6,611 bases of DNA from Streptosporangiaceae bacterium (GCA_030041195.1 JASHOI010000458.1:1-6611), one strand, 5' to 3'; positions 1 to 6,089 are shown, counted from the stretch's first letter. Notes: generated by a model from the letters alone, not told the origin. Numbers and translations are program-made.

Positions 1-475
1 CGCGCCGCCGCTGCTGCGGTCCGGGCCGCCGAGCGAGGCGGTGGTGCGGCACCTCGCGGCGGTGCTCGGCATCGACCGCGGCGAGATCGTGGACGCCCAG
101 TGGGCCGACAACGGGCCGGGCTGGGTGGCCGTGCTGCTCGGCAGCGCCGACGCGGTGCTGGCGCTGCGGCCCGGCATCACCGACATCGACCTGGGCGTGG
201 TGGGCCCGTACCCGCCGGGCTCGCCGCAGGCGTTCGAGGTGCGGGCGTTCTTCCCGGCGGACGGCGGCACCGGCGAGGACCCGGTGACCGGCAGCCTGAA
301 CGCGTCGCTGGCCGAGTGGCTGCTGCGGACCGGCCGGGCGGCCGCGCCGTACGTGGCCAGCCAGGGCACGGTGCTCGGGCGCGAGGGCCGGGTGCATATC
401 TCCCAGGACCCCGACGGCACGATCTGGGTCGGCGGCGGCACGGTCACGTGCGTGACCGGCCAGGTCGAGCTCTAG
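1..475 (+). CDS. PhzF-family isomerase, 5'-truncated by the window edge
   Basis: The frame is open from base 2 to the TAG at 473-475, giving about 157 C-terminal residues of a family that is usually 260-300 aa long. The identifying stretch is GTGEDPVTGSLNAS (about bases 266-307), the hallmark of the second half of PhzF-fold proteins. It is followed by SQGTVLGREGRVHI and a closing VGGGTVTCVTGQVEL, the family's usual C-terminal strands. PhzF proteins are cytosolic two-lobed enzymes that isomerise small substrates by a proton shift; PhzF itself acts on trans-2,3-dihydro-3-hydroxyanthranilate in phenazine synthesis. The catalytic glutamate lies in the missing N-terminal lobe, so activity cannot be judged. 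Many homologues have no known substrate, and nothing here shows phenazine synthesis. The GTG at 41 is internal to the frame and is not the start. Family assignment is secure; substrate is unknown. Confidence 0.9.
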   Translation, partial: APPLLRSGPPSEAVVRHLAAVLGIDRGEIVDAQWADNGPGWVAVLLGSADAVLALRPGITDIDLGVVGPYPPGSPQAFEVRAFFPADGGTGEDPVTGSLNASLAEWLLRTGRAAAPYVASQGTVLGREGRVHISQDPDGTIWVGGGTVTCVTGQVEL

Positions 476-501
476 CCCACCGGAACGCGAGTACGGCAAC
501 C

Positions 502-524
502 GCCGCGCGCGCCATGAGCGCGGC
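502..524 (+). terminator. GC-rich hairpin after the PhzF-like gene, probable terminator
   Basis: GCCGCGC (502-508) and GCGCGGC (518-524) are perfect 7-bp arms around a 9-nt spacer. The hairpin begins 26 nt after the PhzF stop and is followed by TTTC. The U tract is short, as is common in high-GC actinomycetes. Position and base pairing support termination of the upstream gene; efficiency cannot be judged from sequence. Confidence 0.5.
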
Positions 525-534
525 TTTCAACGAG

Positions 535-582
535 GTGGTGGGGCCCACGCTGTTGTTCTTCGAACAGTGTGGGTCCCACCAC
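535..582 (+). promoter_or_regulatory. Long 20-bp hairpin with G-U wobbles: tandem terminator or leader element
   Basis: The arms 535-554 and 563-582 pair over all 20 positions around an 8-nt loop (GTTCTTCG). Eighteen pairs are Watson-Crick. The other two, 543/574 and 549/568, are G-U when read as + strand RNA but would be A-C mismatches in minus-strand RNA. This fits selection on the + strand transcript. Each arm also contains an 11-bp palindrome GTGGGNCCCAC (537-547 and 569-579), with centres 32 bp apart, so a DNA-binding role for a dimeric protein is an alternative. No U tract follows. It could be a second terminator for the PhzF-like gene or part of a leader for the AlaRS gene 100 nt downstream. 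Confidence 0.6.
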
Positions 583-646
583 ACCATTGCCTGGATCTGA
601 TCGTCGGCGCCTGGAGCGCCCGGACCCGCTGGCCGACGGAAAATCA

Positions 647-665
647 CTCGCCGCGCCGCGGCGAG
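647..665 (+). promoter_or_regulatory. Stable hairpin close to the AlaRS start
   Basis: CTCGCCGC (647-654) and GCGGCGAG (658-665) form a perfect 8-bp stem with a 3-nt loop, ending 17 nt before the ATG at 683. The stem contains most of GAGG (663-666), the only purine-rich stretch near the start, although its spacing of 16 nt is too long for a normal ribosome binding site. A smaller hairpin with GGCGC/GCGCC arms lies just upstream (606-620). The structure could dampen translation, but in DNA this GC-rich a chance stem is possible. Confidence 0.35.
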
Positions 666-682
666 GCTGGCAGCCTGGCCGC

Positions 683-3316
683 ATGACGCGCCGGTTCAGC
701 AGCGACGAGATCCGCGAGACCTTTCTGCGATTTTTCACCGAAAGGCAGCACGCACGGATCGGCGCCGCCTCGATCATCCCGGCCAACGACCCCACGCTGC
801 TGTTCATCAACGCGGGCATGGCCCCGCTCAAGCCCTACTTCCTCGGCGAGGCGCTGCCCCCGGCGCCGGACCTGTGCAACGTGCAGCCGTGCGTGCGCAC
901 GATCGACATCGGGGACGTCGGCGACCGGCACCACCTGACGTTCTTCGAGATGCTCGGCAGCTGGTCGATCGACCACTACTTCAAGGAGCGCGCGGTCGAG
1001 CTGGCCTTCGAGCTGCTGACGCAGGGCTTCGGGTTCGGCGTGCCGGACCTGTACGTGACCGTGTTCGGCGGCGACGGCACGCTGGGCATCGCCCCCGACG
1101 ACGTCTCGGCGGCGGCCTGGGAGCGGGTCGGGATGCCCCGGGACCACATCGTGTACCTGGGCGCGGAGGACAACTTCTGGTCGGCCGGCGACACCGGGCC
1201 GTGCGGGCCGTGCACCGAGGTGTTCTACGACACCGGCGCGGGGCACGGTGAGGCCTACCGGCCGGGCGGCGAGTTCGACAGCGCGGGCCGGTACATCGAG
1301 ATCTGGAACGCCGGGGTGTTCATGGAGTTCAACCGGCTCCCCGGCGGCGGCCTGGAGCCGCTCCGGTTCACCAGCGTGGACACCGGTTCGGGCCTGGAGC
1401 GGATGACGATGGTGCTGCAGGGCTGCGACTCGGCGTACGAGACGGACCTGTTCACCCCGGTCGTCGCGGCCGTGGAGTCCGCCCTCGCCGGGTCCGCCGG
1501 CGAGCGGGACATCCGGATTGTCGCCGATCACGTCCGGGCGTCGACGTTCATCCTCAGCGAGGGCGTCGTCCCGTCAAACGAGGGCCGTGGCTACATCCCG
1601 CGCCGGCTGCTCCGGAAGGTGATCGCGATCGCGACCCAGGCCGGCGCGGCCGGCTTTGACCTCCGCGACGTGGCCGCGGCGGTGATCGACCGGATGCACG
1701 GCTCCTACCCGCAGCTCGCCGCGGGCCGCGACCGCACCATGGACCTGCTCGCGCGCGAGCAGCGCGACTTCGGCGGCGTGGTGCGCCGCGGCCTGGACCG
1801 GCTCGCCGCGCTGGCCACCGGGCCCGGCTTCGAGATCACCGGTGACGAGGCTTTCACGCTGTTCGCCACCCACGGCATGCCGGTCGACCTGATCAGGGAC
1901 TTCGCCGCCGAGCGGGGCGGCCGCGTCGATGAGCGGGGGTTCGCCGAGCTGTTCGCGGAGCACCGGGAGCTCTCCCGCGGTTCGGGCCCGGGACTTACTC
2001 CGGGGACCGGCTTGGGTCACGCCCCGGACGCGCCCGGCGGGCCGCACCTTGACGACGTCGCCGCCCTGGACCTGCGGCCGACCAGGTTCCTGGGCTACCA
2101 GCAGCTCACCGCCGCCGCGCAGGTCCAGGCCCTGGCCGGGATCGACGGCGTGGCCGACGCGCTGACCGAGGGCGAGAGCGGCCTGGTCGTGTTCGACCAG
2201 ACCCCGTTCTACGCCGAAGGCGGCGGCCAGGTCGGCGACACCGGCCAGATCACCGCGCCAGGCCTGTCCGGCAGGATTACCGACACGCAGGACGTTGAGG
2301 GACGTCACGTTCACACGGTCCACATCACTGAGGGCGTGCTTCGCCAGGGCGGAACCGTGGAACTCGCCGTGGACGCCGCGCGGCGCCGGGCGATCATGCG
2401 GAACCACTCGGCGACTCACCTGCTGCACGCGGCGCTGCGCCAGGTGCTGGGCGACCATGTCCGCCAGGCCGGCTCCCTGGTGGCCCCGGACCGGCTGCGG
2501 TTCGACTTCCTGCACCCGCTGGCGCTCTCACAGGAAGAGACCGATCAGGTCGAGCTGCTGGTCAACGCCGAGGTGCTGGCGAACGCCGAGCGGACGACCG
2601 TGGTCAGGCCGTACCAGGACGCGGTACGGGACGGCGCGATCGCGTTCTTCGGCGAGAAGTACGGCGACGACGTCCGGGTGGTGTCGTTCGGCGATTTCTC
2701 CACCGAGCTGTGCGGCGGCACGCACGTGCATGGCACGGCCGAGATCGGCCTGTTCCTGATCACCAGCGAGGGCAGCATCGGATCCGGCGTCCGGCGGATC
2801 GAGGCGGTCACCGGCGACGCCGCGGTGCGGCGCACGCTGGAACGGGACAAGGTGCTCCGGGGCCTGGCCGCCCGGCTGCGGGTCTCGGTCGATCAGCTGC
2901 CGTCCCGGGTTGACGCGCTCGCCACCCGGCGCGGTAAGGAGCGCGGGCCGCGGCTCGCCCCCGAGTCGGTGGCGGACGCGGTGCGCGCTGGCCGGTCCGG
3001 CGACCGCTATCTCGTGGTCAGCGACGCCGGCCTCGCGCCGGCCGACCTGCCCGCCGAGGCCCGGCGGCTCAGCGGCGACCTCAGCGCCGTGGTCGTCCTG
3101 CTAGTTCCGGACACGGCCGAAGGCACGCTCCGCGTGGGCGTCGGCGTGCCCGACACCCTGACAGCGCGGTTGCCCGCAACCGAGGTGCTCGACCGGGTGC
3201 TGGCCGTGACCGGTGGCCACGGCGGGGGCAGCGCGAGCTTCGCGCAAGGCGGCGGGGCAAAGCTCGGCGATCTGCCCGGCACCGAGCACAGGGTCTGGGC
3301 TGAGCTCGGTGACTAA
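683..3316 (+). CDS. alaS: Alanyl-tRNA synthetase paralogue, divergent, with intact editing domain
   Basis: This 877-aa cytosolic class II synthetase charges tRNA with alanine and should clear mischarged Ser or Gly. Its length matches the family (E. coli 875). The catalytic half shows DPTLLFINAGM (36-46), CVR (70-72), TFFEMLG (86-92), DNFWSAGDTGPCGPCTE (163-179) and the motif 3 VDTGSGLER (232-240). The editing domain shows HSATH (575-579) and CGGTH (677-681), giving the zinc ligands H575, H579, C677 and H681. The C-terminal domain ends with GGHGGG (844-849). ATG 683 is chosen because homology starts there; an in-frame GTG at 569 adds 38 unrelated residues. Odd points, judged against E. coli AlaRS from memory: LYDT is LFAT (A395 replaces D400), IWNIVFMQ is IWNAGVFME (one extra residue), and SFGDYFK is SIDHYFK. 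The stop overlaps the hydrolase start. It is probably not the housekeeping copy, but that needs the rest of the genome. Confidence 0.93.
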   Translation: MTRRFSSDEIRETFLRFFTERQHARIGAASIIPANDPTLLFINAGMAPLKPYFLGEALPPAPDLCNVQPCVRTIDIGDVGDRHHLTFFEMLGSWSIDHYFKERAVELAFELLTQGFGFGVPDLYVTVFGGDGTLGIAPDDVSAAAWERVGMPRDHIVYLGAEDNFWSAGDTGPCGPCTEVFYDTGAGHGEAYRPGGEFDSAGRYIEIWNAGVFMEFNRLPGGGLEPLRFTSVDTGSGLERMTMVLQGCDSAYETDLFTPVVAAVESALAGSAGERDIRIVADHVRASTFILSEGVVPSNEGRGYIPRRLLRKVIAIATQAGAAGFDLRDVAAAVIDRMHGSYPQLAAGRDRTMDLLAREQRDFGGVVRRGLDRLAALATGPGFEITGDEAFTLFATHGMPVDLIRDFAAERGGRVDERGFAELFAEHRELSRGSGPGLTPGTGLGHAPDAPGGPHLDDVAALDLRPTRFLGYQQLTAAAQVQALAGIDGVADALTEGESGLVVFDQTPFYAEGGGQVGDTGQITAPGLSGRITDTQDVEGRHVHTVHITEGVLRQGGTVELAVDAARRRAIMRNHSATHLLHAALRQVLGDHVRQAGSLVAPDRLRFDFLHPLALSQEETDQVELLVNAEVLANAERTTVVRPYQDAVRDGAIAFFGEKYGDDVRVVSFGDFSTELCGGTHVHGTAEIGLFLITSEGSIGSGVRRIEAVTGDAAVRRTLERDKVLRGLAARLRVSVDQLPSRVDALATRRGKERGPRLAPESVADAVRAGRSGDRYLVVSDAGLAPADLPAEARRLSGDLSAVVVLLVPDTAEGTLRVGVGVPDTLTARLPATEVLDRVLAVTGGHGGGSASFAQGGGAKLGDLPGTEHRVWAELGD

Positions 3317-4517
3317 GCTGCCGGGCTCCAGGCCGCCGGGTGTCACGCTGTCGAACTGGGATCTCGGCGGCGAGCCCTCGGCATGGGCGTACCTGCACGC
3401 GGGCGAGCTGTTTGCGCACACCGAGATCCCGGCGGCCGGACCTGGCGCGGTGCTGGAGCACGCGGAGGCCGCCGAGATTGCGCAGTTCCCGGTGCGGCCC
3501 GGCGTGAGCCTGGAGGAGTACGTCGCCAGCGGGCCGGTCAGCGGCATCGTGGTGCTCTGGCGTGGCCGGATCGCCTTTGAGCGCTACCCGCGGATGCAGC
3601 CCGGCGACCGGCACCTGCTGATGTCGGTGACGAAGGCCTTCACGTCCGCCGTCGCCGGGATCCTGGAACTGCGCGGCGTGCTGGACCTGCGCCAGCCGGT
3701 CGACGCGCCGCTCGGCGAGCTTGCCGGGTCGGGCTGGGCCGGGGTCCGCGGCACCGACGTGCTGGCCATGGCCTCGGGCATCGACTGCCTGGAGATCGAC
3801 GCGCCCGGCGCCTACGACGATCCCGCCCACCCGTACTACCGCTTCGAGGCCAGCCTCGGCTGGCGGCCGGCCGGGAAGGGAACGGTGCCGTCCACGTACC
3901 AGGTTGTGGCGGCGCTGCCCTCGCACCGGCCGCCCGGCGAGGCCTACGAATACACCAGCGTCAACACCTTCGTCTTGTCCTGGCTGATCGAACGCGCCAC
4001 CGGGCTGCCCTTTGCCGAGGTGCTCGCCCGGGAGATCTGGCAGCGCGCCGGGTTCGAGGCACCGGCCCAGCTCTGCTGCTCCCCGGCCGGCGCCCCCGCC
4101 AGTCACGGCGGCCTGTCGGCCACGCTGCGGGACCTGGCCCGGTTCGGGCTGCTGTTCACCCCGAGCTCGCGGCTCGTCAGCGAGCACGCGGTCATCAGCC
4201 GGGAGCACCTGCGGCGGATCCAGGCCGGCGGGCGCCCGGAACTGCACCGCGATCGCGGCCCGCTGCCCGGCTACATAACCGAGGCATATGGCCCCGCCCT
4301 GCCGCCCGCGAGCCGCCAGTGGAACTTCGCCATGGCCGACGGCGACCTGTTCAAGAGCGGCTTTGGCGGCCAGGGTCTCTATGTCTCGCCCGCCCGCGAC
4401 CTCGTCATCGCGTTCGCGGGGACGCCGCTGCAGGATGGATCGGCCAACCTGCTGGGCGCCTGCAGCCGCCGTCTGGCCGTGGCCATCGACGGGAACGGAC
4501 ATGAGCGAGGCCGCTGA
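3309..4517 (+). CDS. Serine hydrolase, class C beta-lactamase fold, NylB-like
   Basis: The 402-aa product has the active-site features of the beta-lactamase/transpeptidase-like family. The SxxK pair is S106-V-T-K109 in LLMSVTKAFTSA. The catalytic tyrosine is Y215 in YEYTSVNTFVLSWLIERATG, a form typical of 6-aminohexanoate-dimer hydrolase (NylB) relatives. The third-wall glycine-rich strand is SGFGGQGLYVSP (350-361). No signal peptide or membrane segment is visible, so it is probably cytosolic and is not a periplasmic-style beta-lactamase. Such enzymes hydrolyse or transfer esters and amides through an acyl-serine; the substrate cannot be read from sequence. GTG 3309 is chosen because GTGACTAA joins it to the AlaRS stop with an 8-nt overlap. 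An in-frame ATG at 3213 lies deep inside the AlaRS gene, and the residues it would add are that gene's shadow. No clear ribosome binding site is present, so translation probably depends on AlaRS termination. Confidence 0.9.
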   Translation: MTKLPGSRPPGVTLSNWDLGGEPSAWAYLHAGELFAHTEIPAAGPGAVLEHAEAAEIAQFPVRPGVSLEEYVASGPVSGIVVLWRGRIAFERYPRMQPGDRHLLMSVTKAFTSAVAGILELRGVLDLRQPVDAPLGELAGSGWAGVRGTDVLAMASGIDCLEIDAPGAYDDPAHPYYRFEASLGWRPAGKGTVPSTYQVVAALPSHRPPGEAYEYTSVNTFVLSWLIERATGLPFAEVLAREIWQRAGFEAPAQLCCSPAGAPASHGGLSATLRDLARFGLLFTPSSRLVSEHAVISREHLRRIQAGGRPELHRDRGPLPGYITEAYGPALPPASRQWNFAMADGDLFKSGFGGQGLYVSPARDLVIAFAGTPLQDGSANLLGACSRRLAVAIDGNGHERGR

Positions 4518-4534
4518 GCAAGCCGGCCGCAAAG

Positions 4535-4548
4535 CCCGCTAAGGCGGG
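4535..4548 (+). terminator. Short hairpin after the serine hydrolase, weak terminator candidate
   Basis: CCCGC (4535-4539) and GCGGG (4544-4548) form a 5-bp stem with a TAAG loop, 17 nt after the hydrolase stop. No U tract follows. Its position between the coupled pair and the next promoter region suits a terminator, but the stem is short. Confidence 0.3.
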
Positions 4549-4639
4549 ACCATTCGTCTGATCTGTCACACATTGCGGCATTAAATATGAAGAACTGATG
4601 GAGTTTGTTTGGCTATATTGTGGTTAGCTTCGCCATTTC

Positions 4640-4668
4640 TTGACGAAGGTTACGAGCCAATACACGAT
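4640..4668 (+). promoter_or_regulatory. Candidate sigma70-type promoter of the regulator gene
   Basis: TTGACG (4640-4645) is close to the -35 consensus. After 17 bp comes CACGAT (4663-4668), which keeps the A at position 2 and T at position 6 of a -10 element. The pair sits in the only AT-rich stretch of the window. Transcription would begin near 4675 and leave about 100 nt of leader. A second -10-like TATATT at 4614-4619 has no convincing -35 partner. Confidence 0.4.
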
Positions 4669-4679
4669 GAGGTATTGGC
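4656..4679. repeat. Perfect 8-bp inverted repeat, probable operator over the promoter
   Basis: GCCAATAC (4656-4663) and GTATTGGC (4672-4679) are perfect inverted arms around an 8-bp spacer, 24 bp in all. They overlap the candidate -10 element at 4663-4668. The size and symmetry fit a site for a dimeric repressor. If transcription starts further upstream, the same bases could form an 8-bp stem-loop in the leader, with the ATG at 4667 in the loop. Confidence 0.5.
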
Positions 4680-4774
4680 CCAGACAATGGAACATTTGCT
4701 TCGAGGCCGCCGACGGGGTCCACGGCTCGTGCAGCCTTCTGGCGGCGCCTCCCCGAAACCAAGTGACAACTCCG

Positions 4775-6076
4775 ATGGCTTCACAGCACGACGACGCGCC
4801 CCGGCCGGTCCGGCCGGCATCCCACGACAGGCCGGGCGTGCCTGCGCCGCTGGCCGTGGTGGCGGAACTTCGGCGGCTGATATTAGACCAGCATTTCGGG
4901 GTCGCCGAGCGGATGCTCGCGGGCCTGCGCGATGTCGGCTCCCCGACCACCATCGACACCCTGCGCCAGCTCTGCGTGTCCGGCGCCGAGCAGCTCCGGA
5001 TTGCCTCGGAGCTGGACTCGGCGGCCAGGGCCCAGCGCCTGCTCGCACACGAGGTGCAGCAGGGGATCGAGGCCATCCTGGCCAGCTGGGAACGGCACAT
5101 CACGATGGCCGAGGAAGAGGCCGGGGTACCGGCGGTCTCGTCCGCACCACATGGCGCGAGGCGGCGCTGGCGGCGGTGGTGGGCGCTGAGCCCCGGCTCT
5201 GCGGGGCCAGGCACGGCTGAGGCTGAGACTGAGGCCACCCCCGCAACCGCGGCGCCTGCGGCGGTTCCGCCGGTCATCGGCATCGAGCCCGCGCCTGCCG
5301 AGCGGGCGGCGGTTTCCGAGGCTGAGGTCGCGGCCTGCGTGCTCGGGCCGCTGGACCTGACCGTTGCCGGGCAGCGCATCCTGCGGTGGAACAGCCTCAA
5401 GGCCCGGACCGTCTTCCAATATCTCGTCGTGCAGATCGGCCGCCCGGTCCGGCGCGAGGTGCTGATGGAGCTCATGTGGCCGGACCACAGCGTCGGCTCT
5501 GCCCGCAACAACCTCAACGCCGCGCTGTACAGCCTGCGCAACACCCTCGACCAGCAGGGCAACAGGGTTCCGTACATCCTCTACAAGGACGGGTGCTACC
5601 TGCCGAATCCCGAGCTGATGTGGTGGATCGACCGGACCGAATTCCTGACCACGCTGCAGCATGCCGAGCTCGCCCGGCGGGGCGGTCATTCCAGGCAGGC
5701 GGTCAGCGCCTATCTGCGGGCAGTCCGGCTTTACCGCGGGCCGCTCTTTGAAGATGACAGGGACGGCGATTGGTACCTTCCCGAGCAACGCCGCCTCAAG
5801 GATCTGTACCTGCAGGCCGTCGAGTGCCTGGCCGAGATCCACCTGGAACAGCGCGATCTCGCCGCCGCCGTGCAGTTCGGCCAGCTCGCGCTCATCGCCG
5901 ACGAGTGCTGCGAGTCCGCCCACCGGCTGCTGATGCGCTGTTACGCCCTGCAGAACCAGCAGCAGCTCGTGAGCAGGCAGTACCGGCTCTGCTCGGACTC
6001 CCTGCAGGATGAGCTCGGCGTGTCCCCCGGGGCGGACACCGTCGAGCTGTTCCGCAGCCTTACCTCGCGCGTCTAG
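4775..6076 (+). CDS. SARP/BTAD-family transcriptional regulator with unusual N-terminal extension
   Basis: The 433-aa product (from ATG 4775) ends in a typical SARP pair. A winged-helix DNA-binding domain occupies about 188-280 (VLGPLDLTVAGQ, the recognition region ARNNLNAALYSLRNTLD at 243-259, YLPNPE). A helical BTAD domain follows at about 285-430 (W333, LMRCYA, QYRLCSDSLQDELGVSP). SARPs usually activate specialised-metabolite genes and carry the DNA-binding domain at the N-terminus. Here about 185 residues precede it: a helical region at 22-112, a basic RRRWRRWW patch (129-136) and an Ala/Pro/Glu-rich linker (143-180). I do not recognise the helical region. Codon 37 is TTA (4883-4885), the only in-frame TTA I found in the window, suggesting dependence on the bldA tRNA. 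The start is uncertain: TTG 4640, ATG 4667 and GTG 4763 are also in frame, and none has a good ribosome binding site. Confidence 0.88.
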   Translation: MASQHDDAPRPVRPASHDRPGVPAPLAVVAELRRLILDQHFGVAERMLAGLRDVGSPTTIDTLRQLCVSGAEQLRIASELDSAARAQRLLAHEVQQGIEAILASWERHITMAEEEAGVPAVSSAPHGARRRWRRWWALSPGSAGPGTAEAETEATPATAAPAAVPPVIGIEPAPAERAAVSEAEVAACVLGPLDLTVAGQRILRWNSLKARTVFQYLVVQIGRPVRREVLMELMWPDHSVGSARNNLNAALYSLRNTLDQQGNRVPYILYKDGCYLPNPELMWWIDRTEFLTTLQHAELARRGGHSRQAVSAYLRAVRLYRGPLFEDDRDGDWYLPEQRRLKDLYLQAVECLAEIHLEQRDLAAAVQFGQLALIADECCESAHRLLMRCYALQNQQQLVSRQYRLCSDSLQDELGVSPGADTVELFRSLTSRV

Positions 6077-6089
6077 CCCGTATTTGGCG

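Noticed and set aside
477..682. T-box riboswitch controlling the AlaRS gene
   Set aside because: The leader is structured, but I see no T-box core motif. UGGA occurs at 592-595 and 612-615, whereas pairing with the ACCA end of tRNA-Ala would need UGGU. The only UGGU (536-539) lies inside the long hairpin stem.
569..682. GTG 569 as the start of the AlaRS protein
   Set aside because: It falls in the right arm of the long hairpin and adds 38 residues with no AlaRS character. ATG 683 begins where family homology begins.
3213..3308. ATG 3213 as the start of the serine hydrolase
   Set aside because: It would overlap the AlaRS C-terminal domain by about 100 bases, and the added residues are an out-of-frame reading of that domain. 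GTG 3309 gives the usual short overlap.
3081..4532. Long antisense frame (483 codons) opposite the serine hydrolase, and similar ones at 1574-2515 and 4883-5923
   Set aside because: Long antisense open frames are expected opposite high-GC3 genes. Their products lack recognisable domains, while the + strand frames carry clear catalytic motifs.
4501..4542. Thirteen-codon mini-ORF (ATG 4501 to TAA 4542) as a leader peptide
   Set aside because: It overlaps the hydrolase end, its stop falls within the short hairpin, and no ribosome binding site or conserved codon run supports translation.
4640..4774. Regulator start at TTG 4640 or ATG 4667
   Set aside because: Not excluded, but the added 36-45 residues have no recognisable character, the first part has low GC at third positions, and they would place the promoter and inverted repeat inside coding sequence.
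4609..5220. Overlapping + strand frame starting at TTG 4609
   Set aside because: Its product is low-complexity Arg/Ala/Gly sequence typical of a wrong frame in GC-rich DNA, and it runs against the well-supported regulator frame.
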